Below, piece after piece: positions 18,101 to 26,375 of a stretch of 64,000 nt of DNA. Source of the stretch: Chitinophaga eiseniae (GTDB lineage Bacteria; Bacteroidota; Bacteroidia; Chitinophagales; Chitinophagaceae); assembly GCF_900167135.1 (NCBI RefSeq), contig NZ_FUWZ01000001.1:2280336-2344335 (forward strand), in the 5' to 3' direction. The position numbers and the translations under genes are program-made. The notes under the pieces are model-generated. The model was not told where the DNA came from. It was given only the letters and a program-made list of their open reading frames with translations, and did not search any database. How positions within the stretch are numbered: the stretch's first letter is position 1; each line of letters begins with the position of its first letter.

Positions 18101-18443
18101 GCAGTTTTTCATCATCTGCATATAAATCGAATTGGCGGTCGCCGCTGTTGGTAGCGGAGGAGTGGCCCGCTACCCAGCTGAAATAGACATAAGGTCCTTT
18201 CACGCGTGCGGGTACGGCAGCGGTTTGCCAGGCGATCGTTTTATGGCCGTCGGTAGCGCGGGTGAGCAGCGCGGTGGTAGCATAATCTGGAAATGCGGAG
18301 TAGTAGCGGATGTTCTCGCCCTCCGTTTCATGGTCGTAACCGTTGATCCACTCCACCTTACCGAGATAGGGGACCGTTTTCTGGGCGGTCCCGCTCAGGG
18401 CGCAGGCAAGTAAAGCGGTGATACAACAGAATATTTTCATCAT
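15129..18443 (-). CDS. Secreted alpha-mannosidase, glycoside hydrolase family 38
   Basis: 1104 residues with a signal peptide (ITALLACALSGTAQ). About 260 residues of beta-rich N-terminal modules come first. The GH38 catalytic domain follows: HHSHTDIGYSH (His292 and Asp294 as metal ligands), the nucleophile region SDVPGYTW (Asp409) and HEHTWGAHNS further on. The remainder holds the middle-helical and C-terminal beta-sandwich domains of the family. The enzyme should release mannose from alpha-mannosides such as glycans outside the cytoplasm. It is the last gene of an operon with a sugar porter and a kinase/isomerase fusion; only 9 bases separate it from the transporter gene. Confidence 0.92.
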   Translation of the reverse strand: MMKIFCCITALLACALSGTAQKTVPYLGKVEWINGYDHETEGENIRYYSAFPDYATTALLTRATDGHKTIAWQTAAVPARVKGPYVYFSWVAGHSSATNSGDRQFDLYADDEKLLTFTTKRGNQTPDWTFAAPDSSRLVFQQLRKDGANDSHGLMFLRLPLSRVTPGKPVRLKIIGHAQHSNDWFMTFKFSFQEKVDIHPQPFILKNGQQPVTLTALHFGTPRTFKVTVDGKKVYSFPVEDGVNTLDIPVNAVKKPDSIRVTVSDAGKVLSERVVLLKPVTYRELHFIHHSHTDIGYSHLQPEVLKIHLRNINDALDMIAATRDYPEEAKFKWNIESLWAVEHFLQQATPEKKAAFVQAVKDGSICLSALYANILTGLTLPEETFHYTDFAAQLRKTYGFRIPSAMISDVPGYTWSTVTALAKGGVKYFSSGPNYLGESHPYLGDRVGHFVRSWGDKPVWWESPSGQEKILFWTGAKGYSSWHGTAPGAVFERGPQKIAGYLAELDEKHYPYDIVQWRYNVVADNGPIDTTISRFVKQWNEKYASPKIVLNTTDKLFETFEQKYGKDLPIVKGDITPYWEDGAGSTAKEEGQNRVNSLRLSQLTNAYAMLAPGRFNAQQFYNAWTNILMFHEHTWGAHNSISQPDVSFVTEQWRIKKQFMLDADSIIHTLSGQLFQPLTDEKSRSIAVVNTLSWPRSGPVKIKIAGKSVKDTRGRKYPLQRLSDGSFVFLANDVPAFGTAVYTVTDEAVKATNTFKQSGNALSNGNIAITWDNNGSITQLSAKDGHNYAGTFRGQGLNSYWYVPGQNPADAQTNQPVQAQVLESGPVVTTIVLRAQAPGANALEKRLTLYANSNMVLIENTVDKKPVRQKEALHFGFPFEVPSGQVTLDAGYGTLQYLKDQLPGSNMDFLFGRRWMDISNPANGVQWMLLETPMVEPDSMIDERLQIAQSHKAWRTKGQPTSRWFSYVMNNYWHTNYKADQDGSSSYRYALQPHGAADGAALETAAADFTQPLLSFPMKKGVALPAGLFRLTNAAVVATAVVPQENGQYLVRLFNPGKTSQSTGFVWGTLTPARITVVRNGETKDTKASFTLPAMGVEEYLLIP

Positions 18444-18452
18444 AACAAGTGA

Positions 18453-19850
18453 TTAGTGGTGGATGATCGTTTTTTCTTTCATGGTGATATTTTCCAGCGA
18501 CTGACCTTTGGTTTCGAACAGGTATTTCTTCGCATAGAAAAAGGAGAAAAGGCAACAGCCGGCAAACAGGAAGAAAGTTGCGGCGATGCCCATACCTTCC
18601 CGCATGATAGGGAAGAGGAGGTTCAACAGCCAGTCAGACACCCACATCACCAGGATGCACACGGACAATGCCAGTCCTCTTACCGGTGTGGGAAATATCT
18701 CGGTAGCGATCACAAACTTCAGCGGTCCCAGCGAAAAGGCGAAGAACAGCAGGAAAAAAGTGATCGGTATCAGCAAAGGCCAGCCGTTGATCTGCAGCAG
18801 AAAAAATATGCCCGTGAGCGTTAGTGCTGCGGCGGCGCAGATGGAGCCGGCGAGGTACAGCGGACGGCGGCCCAGGCTGTCTACTTTCCAGATGGCCACA
18901 AAAGTGAAGAGCATATTGGCGGCGCCCAGCATTACCTGGTACAGCAGCGTATCGTTGGCCACCACGCCGGAAGCACGCAGGATGGTAGGGCCGTAGTAGA
19001 TCACCGCATTGATGCCGCTGAACTGAGAGAAGGCTGTCAGTACGCAGGCCATCACCAGCAGGTGTCGCAGCGGTGGTTGCAGCAGGGCCCGCAGCCCGCC
19101 GTTGGAGGCGTCGGCAGATACCGCCAGGATAGCCTGTAATTCGGCAGCGGCTTCTTCTTTGTCGGGATTGATTTTTTCCAGGACCTCTAGCGCTTCCGAT
19201 TGACGGCCAAAGCGGGCCAGCCACCGCGGGCTCTCCGGAACGATGGCCAGCAGGGCAAAGAATGCGGCGGCAGGTATAACGCCCACGAGGAACATACCGC
19301 GCCAGTATTCTGTTACAAACAACCAGTGCAGCCATCCGCCGGCGGTGTCGCCGGCAGCTGCCGAATGGCGCTGAATGGCCAGGTTGGAGCAGTAAGCTAC
19401 CAGTATCCCGATGGTGATGGCCAGCTGGTAGAAGGTGACCAGCCGCCCCCGCCGCGAAGCCGGCGCCAGCTCTGAGATGTAGAGCGGGGATATGTTGGAG
19501 GCCACTCCTACGCCCATACCCGCCAGCAGCCTGAAAAATATCAGGAGCGACCAGGCAGTGGACACAGCAAATCCGATGGCGCTGATAAGGAAGAGGAACG
19601 CGGCGAGGGCCAGCACTTTTTTACGGCCGATACGGTCGCTAAGGGTGCCGGAAAAGGCTACGCCCGCGATACAGCCCAGCAGGGCACAGGAAACGAACCA
19701 GCCTTCCTGCGATGCAGTGAGCTGGTACTGTGTTTTTACGGGAAGAATGATACCACTGACAACGGCTACATCGAAGCCAAAAAGCAGGCCTCCCAATGCC
19801 GCGATCAGGGTGACGGTGGTGATGAACAGGCGTGTGTTACTGTTTCCCAT
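18453..19850 (-). CDS. MFS sugar porter (sugar:H+ symporter family)
   Basis: 465 residues, 12 predicted helices. Sugar-porter signatures are GGLLFGFDVAVVSG in helix 1, DRIGRKK between helices 2 and 3, PESPRWL before the central loop, FSQFSGINAVIYYGP in helix 7, and FETKGQSLE at the C-terminus. It should import a monosaccharide, most likely mannose released by the mannosidase encoded next to it. The gene is 17 bases downstream of the kinase/isomerase gene. Confidence 0.93.
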   Translation of the reverse strand: MGNSNTRLFITTVTLIAALGGLLFGFDVAVVSGIILPVKTQYQLTASQEGWFVSCALLGCIAGVAFSGTLSDRIGRKKVLALAAFLFLISAIGFAVSTAWSLLIFFRLLAGMGVGVASNISPLYISELAPASRRGRLVTFYQLAITIGILVAYCSNLAIQRHSAAAGDTAGGWLHWLFVTEYWRGMFLVGVIPAAAFFALLAIVPESPRWLARFGRQSEALEVLEKINPDKEEAAAELQAILAVSADASNGGLRALLQPPLRHLLVMACVLTAFSQFSGINAVIYYGPTILRASGVVANDTLLYQVMLGAANMLFTFVAIWKVDSLGRRPLYLAGSICAAAALTLTGIFFLLQINGWPLLIPITFFLLFFAFSLGPLKFVIATEIFPTPVRGLALSVCILVMWVSDWLLNLLFPIMREGMGIAATFFLFAGCCLFSFFYAKKYLFETKGQSLENITMKEKTIIHH

Positions 19851-19867
19851 GACGTGAAATATTTAAA

Positions 19868-22492
19868 TCAGCAATAGTTGTCTTTTACATATGCCACCAC
19901 CAGCATGGCCGTGCCTTCGCCGGTATAACGGCAGGTGTAACTGCCGGCTCCTGCCGGTATAACGAAGGTTTCGGCATACTGAAAACGTTGTGCGCCGCCG
20001 CCGGCGGTAACGTCCAGCTGGCGGCCTTCTACCAGCATACAGATATGGCATTGCCCGTTGGTGGGAATGGTCACTTCACCGGAAAACTCATAACGGTCCA
20101 CGGTGTAAAAGTGTTCGGCATGTGTAGGCAGCTGCCATTTTTTTCCGGAGGCCCACTCTTTCTGCAGCTGCGGCTTTGAGATCAGCGTGTCGGGCACGGT
20201 CTGGCCTTTCCGGTCGAAGTACAGGTTGTCGAAAGCCCTGTCCAGGTGGATGGGACGCGGACGGCCATTCAGGTCTGTCCGCAGCCAGTCGTACATTTTA
20301 AACGTGAAGATGTAGGGCGTGCTGCTGATCTCCAGGACCATATTGTTTTTGCCGGAGGCATGAATGGTGCCGTTGGGGATCAGGTACAGCTCATGTTTTT
20401 TTGCGGTGAACTGCTGCACGTATTTTTCCACGGGCAAGGGCACGTTATCGTTGATAGCTGCTTCCAGCGCTCCTCTGAAAGCGGCGGGCTGTATGTCTTC
20501 CTGGAAGCCGAGGTACACCTGCGCGTCCGGCTCGCAGTCGAGGATATAATATGTTTCATCCTGCGTAAAATCTTCTCCGAAATGCTGCAGGGTATAGGCA
20601 GGCCGCGGATGGCACTGGATGGACAGATTGCCGCCGTCGAACGTGTCGAGGAAATCGAAACGGATCGGGAAGTTGGTGCCGAAGCGTTGGGCCGCGTTGC
20701 CGAGGAGCTGGCGGTTATTGTGGAAGGCCAGCATGTCGAAGGTGACTTCCAGCAGGCAGCCGTTACCTTCCAGTACAATGCCGTTTTCCGGTGTGATCAG
20801 TTCGAAAGACCAGGCGTAGTTCACTTCATCCGTGTTCAGGCCGGGGAGATGTTTTTTCATCCAGTCGCCGCCCCATACACCGGCTTCAAACCAGGGCCGG
20901 GCGCGGAAAGGCTGACGGAGCATCACGTCAAGGGCTGCACGTAGCTGAGGGCCGCGCATCCAGGTGATGGTATCCGGCCGCTGACCATCGATGATCACAT
21001 CGATATGTGGTAATAACGATTGTTTGTGTTTATTTAAGACGGGCCAGTCGGCGAAGTAACAGCGTTTATACGTATACGTAGGCGTGCCGATGTTGGTGAT
21101 GCTGCCGGCCCGCAGACGGTACTGGATCTCGTTTTTAGGGATATCTATGTACAGCGTTCTGCCTTTGATGCCCGTGAGGGCCGCGCCGGTGCCATAGATA
21201 ATATGCAGACCGGGCGTATTGTCCGGGCGGATGGAAAATAATTTCTCCGGATCGAAGAAGTCGGCCAGACTGCCGTCGTACCGTTTGCCGAATACGGCGT
21301 CCGGTGTGCCGGAGTAGGTTTCCAGCATGGCGGTAATGGCTGCAGGTGTTTGCAGGCATACGCCGGCATGGTACCAGTATACGGGGAGGTTATAGGTCTG
21401 CAGCGCCTGGTGCAGGGCAGCCCTGAATGGCTCCCACAGCACGCCGTCGTAGCCGTCTATGATGAGAAGGTTGTCGTCTTTGACAGCAGCTGCCAGGGAG
21501 GCGTAGCCTTCTTCCACCGGGTGACCGGTATGAAAAGAGGGGAAGACGGTATAGTTGTCTTCACCGGTATTATTAAGGGTGACGGGTAGCACCGGCTGGG
21601 TGGTCCGGCGTACCGGGGTGTTGTCCGGCTGATGGGGCGCCATGGCGGCGCCGGTGAGGATACAGCGTTCTGTTTCCATGCACCAGGTGATTTTTACGGG
21701 GAGATCGTGCAACTGTTCTTCCAGTGGAGCGGAAAACAACGTATAGGCGCGGGCGATATTACCACCGATCACAAGGTCAGTACAGCCATAGGCAGACAGC
21801 CAGGGCCGCAGAAAAGCGCCCAGGTTTCGGCCGAAGGCCTGAAATACCGGTCGGGCAATGGTTTCATACTCTTCGGCCATCGCTTTAACGGAAGGGGCCA
21901 TCACACCCGTCTGCTGCCGGAAGGTATCCAGCAGCCAGCGGGTAGAGAAATAATCGTCTGCCACGCCGTCCTGGAAAGGACAGTCAAAAAAGGCGTCTGA
22001 AGGGAGTCCTTCAGGTGCTGCTGCCAGGGCCCCGTTTTCCAGGAAGGCCGACCCGAAGCCGGTACCCAGCGTCAGCAATACGGTTTTTTTGCCGTTGAGG
22101 CCCAGTACCTGCCGGGCGCCGATCGCAAACGCGTGTGCATCATTACAAAAGTGCATGGGCAGGTCTCCTGTTCCGGACGCATCCTGCAAGGCCTGTCGTA
22201 CATGCAGGCCGAACAGGCGGCCGAATTTACCACCTACTTTGGTGATGGCGCTGATGCCGTTCTGATAGTCAAACGGGCCGGGCATGGCTATCCCGATGCC
22301 GTCGATCGTCGTGTCTTTCAGTGCTGTGATGCAGCCGGCGATAACGGAAATAACTTCCGCCGCGTTGCTGTCGGCCTGCAAAGGCCTGGTCATCACGGTG
22401 CCCGGTGCTGATCCGGTGTTGCTGGTGTCTACTATACAGGCAGATACATGACTGCCGCCAATGTCTATCGCTATTTTTTTCCCGGTTCCCAT
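19868..22492 (-). CDS. Fused ROK sugar kinase / class I phosphomannose isomerase
   Basis: 874 residues in three parts. Residues 1-285 are a ROK-family kinase with the phosphate motif DIGGSH, MPGPFD, the catalytic FCNDAHA and LTLGTGFGSAF; the usual ROK zinc motif CxCGxxGCxE is not visible. Residues about 310-480 form a linker domain containing LLIIDGYDGVLWEPF and FGKRYDGSLADFF, nucleotide-kinase-like in appearance. From about 490 on is a class I mannose-6-phosphate isomerase with metal-ligand motifs (IQCHPR, DETYYI, NGTIHASG) and a C-terminal cupin. Together it could turn mannose into fructose-6-phosphate in one polypeptide. It is the first gene of the mannoside operon, preceded by the GntR-type palindrome. 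Confidence 0.88.
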   Translation of the reverse strand: MGTGKKIAIDIGGSHVSACIVDTSNTGSAPGTVMTRPLQADSNAAEVISVIAGCITALKDTTIDGIGIAMPGPFDYQNGISAITKVGGKFGRLFGLHVRQALQDASGTGDLPMHFCNDAHAFAIGARQVLGLNGKKTVLLTLGTGFGSAFLENGALAAAPEGLPSDAFFDCPFQDGVADDYFSTRWLLDTFRQQTGVMAPSVKAMAEEYETIARPVFQAFGRNLGAFLRPWLSAYGCTDLVIGGNIARAYTLFSAPLEEQLHDLPVKITWCMETERCILTGAAMAPHQPDNTPVRRTTQPVLPVTLNNTGEDNYTVFPSFHTGHPVEEGYASLAAAVKDDNLLIIDGYDGVLWEPFRAALHQALQTYNLPVYWYHAGVCLQTPAAITAMLETYSGTPDAVFGKRYDGSLADFFDPEKLFSIRPDNTPGLHIIYGTGAALTGIKGRTLYIDIPKNEIQYRLRAGSITNIGTPTYTYKRCYFADWPVLNKHKQSLLPHIDVIIDGQRPDTITWMRGPQLRAALDVMLRQPFRARPWFEAGVWGGDWMKKHLPGLNTDEVNYAWSFELITPENGIVLEGNGCLLEVTFDMLAFHNNRQLLGNAAQRFGTNFPIRFDFLDTFDGGNLSIQCHPRPAYTLQHFGEDFTQDETYYILDCEPDAQVYLGFQEDIQPAAFRGALEAAINDNVPLPVEKYVQQFTAKKHELYLIPNGTIHASGKNNMVLEISSTPYIFTFKMYDWLRTDLNGRPRPIHLDRAFDNLYFDRKGQTVPDTLISKPQLQKEWASGKKWQLPTHAEHFYTVDRYEFSGEVTIPTNGQCHICMLVEGRQLDVTAGGGAQRFQYAETFVIPAGAGSYTCRYTGEGTAMLVVAYVKDNYC

Positions 22493-22508
22493 TATTTTTT
22501 AATGTTCA

Positions 22509-22522
22509 TATGTTCAAACATA
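22509..22522. promoter_or_regulatory. Operator-like palindrome of the mannoside operon
   Basis: TATGTTCAAACATA (perfect 6-bp arms) lies 17 bases before the kinase/isomerase start and overlaps the minus-strand -7 box. It matches the site before gntR (14315-14328) in 12 of 14 positions. Binding there would block RNA polymerase, so repression by the GntR protein is likely. Confidence 0.68.
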
Positions 22523-22545
22523 ATAAAAGTTTTTGGAGTAACCAA
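22515..22545 (-). promoter_or_regulatory. Bacteroidota-type promoter of the mannoside operon
   Basis: Read on the minus strand: TTG (22545-22543), a 20-base spacer, then TATGTTTG (22522-22515), a full match to TAnnTTTG. The -7 box lies inside the palindrome. The 5' leader would be about 15 bases. Confidence 0.65.
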
Positions 22546-22849
22546 TTAATTTGGAAGAACAACTTAATGGAAAACGGAAGGACTTGCCGGTCCCGGTATC
22601 TGCCAGCAAGCAATCGGATCACCGCCAGGGCAACTGTTTTTCTGGTGCAGGCTCTGTGGACAGCGTCGGGGACATGTTGCAGAGAGGGAGACGGTCGCCA
22701 TTAGGCGCACATCAGGATAAGGAATATGGAAGGCAAAAGGTGGAGCAGCAGTCCATCAGGGAGCCGGGCGGCTGACCATGGGCCGGAAGCACCGAGGATG
22801 CCTCCCGGAAATACCGTAAACCCAACGAGGCCCCGGGACCCGGGAATGT
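22546..22849. other. Gene-free stretch between acyltransferase and mannoside operon
   Basis: The 3' side carries only the promoter/operator listed above. The remainder shows no convincing open frame, hairpin or repeat; short open frames on both strands lack a start context and family resemblance. Confidence 0.5.
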
Positions 22850-23953
22850 TTATCGTTTTTTCCAAACGCGGTTCAAATAGTTCCTGACCGGCTGGTCGTA
22901 CGCTACCAGCGCCACCCATCCCAGCAGCACCAGGGCGGCCACTCCTGCGGGGATCACCACCGCCAGCCGCGACATACCCGGTTTATATATTTCCAGGTAA
23001 TGAGCGAAGATCCAGATAAACCCGTAGTGGGTCATATATAACGGGTACGAAACCTTGCCGGAAAACAGGCAGGGCTTCTCCAGCCAGGATACGAGACGGG
23101 CGCCGGCGCCCAGTGCCACCAGTACCGGAAAATAAAATACCACGATGGCCAGTTCCACCAGCCAGTTCTGCCCGTAGAAAGGCATAAACAGGGCGAGCAG
23201 CAATAAGAGGGCTACGCCGGGGAAACCGAGGCGGTTGGGGATGATCACGCGGAAGCGGTAAACGAGCATACCGGCGGTGAAGGAATAAAATAGCCGGGCG
23301 CCGCCATGCCAGAAGTTATCCTTGCTCCAGCCGCCCATAAGGTTGCCGGTACGGTAAGCCACAATGCCCAATATCAGCGCAGCTACTGCGGCCAGCACCA
23401 GCAGCAGATTGCGGCGCAGGCGCCATAACACCAGCGCGTAAAAAATATTGGCGACATATTCCCAGAACAATGACCAGGCCGGCGCATTCAGGCAAAAGAG
23501 ATTAAAGTAGCGTTCCGATATAATGGGAAACGGAATGAGCAGCAGCGTTGTCACAAACAGCAAAGCGGTCTTACCAAAACCATAACCGGCGGGAGGCCCC
23601 ACCAGAGGGTCCAGCAGATAGGTGAGCAGCCCCAGTACGGCGCCCAGCACCACCAGCGGATGCAGCCGTATCAGCCTCGCCCGGAAAAAATCCCGTAGAC
23701 GCAGCTGCGGCATCCGGTCATCATAAGCATAGGCCATCACAAAACCCGACAGGCAGAAGAAAAAATCCACCGCCAGAAAGCCATGCCCCGCAAAGTTCTT
23801 GGTGTAATCGGTAAATACCACTTCCATAAAGTGGAAAAACACCACGACGATAGCGGCTACGCCCCGCAGCCCGTCCAGTATCGCGAAATGTTGTTTGCCG
23901 GCGGGCGCCTGCCGGCGCTGCGCCGCTCCTGTTGTCATTGTCCCTGTTTCCAT
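22850..23953 (-). CDS. Acyltransferase family 3 membrane protein (OafA-like)
   Basis: 367 residues, about ten predicted helices. The N-terminal HFAILDGLRGVAAIVVVFFHF is the hallmark of acyltransferase-3 proteins, with the catalytic-type His in helix 1 (VVFFHFME) and RLIRLHPLVVLGAV in the next segment. These enzymes O-acylate sugars or lipids of the cell surface, using acyl groups from the cytoplasmic side. There is no glycan gene cluster nearby, so the acceptor is unknown. It diverges from the DinB-like gene. Confidence 0.88.
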   Translation of the reverse strand: METGTMTTGAAQRRQAPAGKQHFAILDGLRGVAAIVVVFFHFMEVVFTDYTKNFAGHGFLAVDFFFCLSGFVMAYAYDDRMPQLRLRDFFRARLIRLHPLVVLGAVLGLLTYLLDPLVGPPAGYGFGKTALLFVTTLLLIPFPIISERYFNLFCLNAPAWSLFWEYVANIFYALVLWRLRRNLLLVLAAVAALILGIVAYRTGNLMGGWSKDNFWHGGARLFYSFTAGMLVYRFRVIIPNRLGFPGVALLLLLALFMPFYGQNWLVELAIVVFYFPVLVALGAGARLVSWLEKPCLFSGKVSYPLYMTHYGFIWIFAHYLEIYKPGMSRLAVVIPAGVAALVLLGWVALVAYDQPVRNYLNRVWKKR

Positions 23954-24025
23954 ATCTGTCCGCGCAAGATAACACGGAAGCAGCGTAACTGCAAACCGGA
24001 TTTATTTGTATCTTTTTGAAAAAAG

Positions 24026-24493
24026 ATGACGACCATACAGCAGATGGCCAAACATTTCCGGGATGTCCATTTCGGGGGTAACTGGACATCGGTGAACCTG
24101 AAGGATACTTTGGCGGACGTGGACTGGCAGATGGCCACCACGCCGGTACACCAGCTTAATACCATCGCGGTGCTGGTATTTCATGTAAACTATTACGTAA
24201 GCGCCGTGCTGAAAGTCCTGAAGGGCGGGCCGCTGCAGGCCAGTGATAAATACAGCTTCGACCTGCCGCCGGTTACGTCGGAGGAAGACTGGCAGCAGCT
24301 GGTCTCCAAAACACTGGCAGAAGCGGCCACCTTCGCCGATGCAATGGAACAGCTGGAAGACAGACAGCTGGCCGACGACTTCACCGACGGGAAATATGGT
24401 AGCTGGTACCGCAACCTGGCAGGCATCATTGAACATACCCATTATCATCTCGGACAGATTTCCATCATCAAAAAAATGATTAAAACAGGATGA
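24026..24493 (+). CDS. DinB-like (DUF1572-type) protein
   Basis: 155 residues, all-helical. His residues in TPVHQLNTIAVLVFHVNYY and IEHTHYHLGQISIIKKM are placed like the three metal-binding histidines of the DinB/YfiT four-helix bundle. Such proteins may transfer thiols or act on damaged small molecules; most are uncharacterised. It stands alone, convergent with the DHA2 exporter gene. Confidence 0.8.
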   Translation: MTTIQQMAKHFRDVHFGGNWTSVNLKDTLADVDWQMATTPVHQLNTIAVLVFHVNYYVSAVLKVLKGGPLQASDKYSFDLPPVTSEEDWQQLVSKTLAEAATFADAMEQLEDRQLADDFTDGKYGSWYRNLAGIIEHTHYHLGQISIIKKMIKTG

Positions 24494-24547
24494 TGGGTGA
24501 CAGTTAATCCCTTGGGGATATTGAAGAATAAACTTCTCCCCGCCGTG

Positions 24548-25993
24548 TTAGTCCATCACCGGCTGCACTTTCTTGCCCGGAGCGCGGGATGCGGCGGGCA
24601 ATTCATGATCCGGCATTTTGCAGAGGCAGATAAGTACAATAACGAGCATGGCGATACTAAAAATTGCTGCTGCTCGGTAACCGTTCACAAACTCCCGCAA
24701 TCCTGGTGTATTTCCCGCGTAGTAGAAGAATACACCGCCTACTACTGCTGCGCCCATGGCGATCGCCGACTGCTGCGCCGTATAGTAGGTGCCGGACGCA
24801 GCGCCGGCAAGTTCATGCGGGATGCCTTTGAGGGAGAACGCCAGCAGAGAAGGCAGCACTGCGCCACACCCGATGCCGTAGGTGAACAGGATGGCGGAGA
24901 AAATGAAGGAAGGAGCCAGCGGGTTGACCAGAAAAATGCAGTGCAGGGAAAACGAAATGATCATGATGGTCACGCCGGCCATCAGCACTTTTTTTCCAAA
25001 AGCGGGGATCAGTTTAACCGACAGGATAGACGCGATCACATAACCGATGCCCTGAAAGACGAAGTAGGCGCCGGTGTTGTGGGAAGTGATGCCTAAGCCG
25101 TCCTGAAAAAATACGCCGGTGATGAGGAAATATGACTCCTGTACCAGGAAGTAAAAGACAGACGCATAGAGACCGGTGCGGAAGGCTTTGTTGCGGAACA
25201 GGCGTGCGTCGATGAGCGGCGCTTTACCGGTGGCGAGCTTCCTTTGTTGATCGCGGCCGAAAAGGTATAGCAGTACGATCGCCGTGAGAAACAGCAGGAT
25301 GCTCCAGGCTGGCCAGCCCGATTCGCGGCCTTGTATGACGGGGAACACGAGAAAGAAAAGGGCGGGCGTGAGCAGCGCTACCCCGCCATAATCGAACCGC
25401 TGCGAAGTGTTCCGGGGTGTTTCTTTGAGAACAACGGCCGCACCGATCAATGAAAGGAAGCCCAGGGGCAGGTTGATAAAAAATATCAGCCGCCAGCCGG
25501 CAATGGCGAAGTTCGTGTCCGGCAATACGCCACCGAGAAACTGCCCGATGACGGAGGCCGAGCCTGCGATGATGCCATAGATACCGAGGGCTTTCATCCG
25601 TGCCGCCGGCTCCGGGAACAGTACCTGTATGTAAGATACGCCCTGTGGCGTCATCAGTGCAGCGGCCAGTCCCTGCACGAACCTGGCGGTATTGAGCTGT
25701 AAGCCGTTTTGTGCAAGGCCGCAGCATCCGGAAGCAAGCGTAAACAGTAACATGCCTGTGAGAAATATTTTCTTCCGGCCGTAGTAATCGCCGAGCCGCC
25801 CGCCGGTGATGAGCAGGCAGGAATAACCCAGGAGGTAGCTGGCCACTACCAGCTGCAGTTCACTGTTGGTGCCGTCAATACCTTTTTTGATGGCCGGCAG
25901 GGCTACGTTGACAATAAAGATGTCGATCACCGCGAGGAATATGCCGGTCGATACGATGGCCATCGATAACCATCTTGATGTATTATTTTGCAT
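24548..25993 (-). CDS. DHA2-type MFS drug exporter (14 helices)
   Basis: 481 residues, 14 predicted helices. Motif D/A features are FLAVIDIFIVNVALP in helix 1, GGRLGDYYGRKKIF between helices 2 and 3, and RFVQGLAAALMTPQGVSYI in helix 4. DHA2 members expel drugs or toxic metabolites by proton antiport. An 18-bp perfect palindrome overlaps its start codon and is shared with the tetR promoter, so TetR repression is very likely. Confidence 0.92.
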   Translation of the reverse strand: MQNNTSRWLSMAIVSTGIFLAVIDIFIVNVALPAIKKGIDGTNSELQLVVASYLLGYSCLLITGGRLGDYYGRKKIFLTGMLLFTLASGCCGLAQNGLQLNTARFVQGLAAALMTPQGVSYIQVLFPEPAARMKALGIYGIIAGSASVIGQFLGGVLPDTNFAIAGWRLIFFINLPLGFLSLIGAAVVLKETPRNTSQRFDYGGVALLTPALFFLVFPVIQGRESGWPAWSILLFLTAIVLLYLFGRDQQRKLATGKAPLIDARLFRNKAFRTGLYASVFYFLVQESYFLITGVFFQDGLGITSHNTGAYFVFQGIGYVIASILSVKLIPAFGKKVLMAGVTIMIISFSLHCIFLVNPLAPSFIFSAILFTYGIGCGAVLPSLLAFSLKGIPHELAGAASGTYYTAQQSAIAMGAAVVGGVFFYYAGNTPGLREFVNGYRAAAIFSIAMLVIVLICLCKMPDHELPAASRAPGKKVQPVMD

Positions 25994-26009
25994 AGATAGA
26001 TCTATCTAT
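25992..26009. promoter_or_regulatory. TetR-type operator at the exporter start
   Basis: ATAGATAGATCTATCTAT, a perfect 18-bp palindrome overlapping the exporter start codon. The core TAGATAGATCTATCTA recurs at 26982-26997 upstream of tetR. Confidence 0.75.
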
Positions 26010-26026
26010 TTTTTAAGAAATTTTTT

Positions 26027-26304
26027 TTAATACGCCTCATACATGTCCTGTGTGGCAGACTGCTTGTGGCCGGAAGGTATGCCAAGGAAACGGGGCACCA
26101 GTGCGCCAATGGCATCCGGTGCATCTTCGGGGGAATAGTGCCCGGCGTGCGGCACTTCGTATACTTTTCCGCCGGGAAACAATGACCGGAAGAGAGGGAG
26201 GAAGTGTTTCCCGTGAAGGGTTTGATCGTCCATGCCCCGGATAGCCATGGCTGGCAGGCGACTGATCATCTGCCGGGCTTCGGCACCGGGTGTTTCAAAC
26301 TGAT
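26027..26304 (-). pseudogene. C-terminal relic of an alpha/beta hydrolase
   Basis: An open frame reads FETPGAEARQM, MAIRGMDDQTLHGKHFLPLF and VPHAGHYSPEDAPDAIG: the last third of an alpha/beta hydrolase (haloalkane-dehalogenase-like) including the catalytic His (AGHY). A TGA stands in frame just upstream of this (near 26305) and the nucleophile and oxyanion parts are missing. An ATG at 26269 would give only 80 residues. It lies directly upstream of the exporter and was probably co-regulated with it before decay. Confidence 0.68.
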
Positions 26305-26338
26305 TTCAACGGGTATCATATTGTATGCGTTTAATGAA

Positions 26339-26360
26339 ATAAATAGATATATCTATTTAT
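26339..26360. promoter_or_regulatory. TetR-type operator between tetR and the hydrolase relic
   Basis: A perfect 22-bp palindrome centred on TAGATATATCTA. It is a variant of the two TAGATAGATCTATCTA sites nearby and lies just after the tetR stop, where it would drive the hydrolase-exporter unit. Confidence 0.65.
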
Positions 26361-26375
26361 ATGTAAAGAAAAAAT

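Noticed and set aside
20246-20944. 232-codon open frame opposite the kinase/isomerase fusion
   Set aside because: Antisense to conserved isomerase motifs, no recognisable protein features.
24002-24448. 148-codon frame opposite the DinB-like gene
   Set aside because: Antisense to a gene with clear DinB pattern; no independent support.
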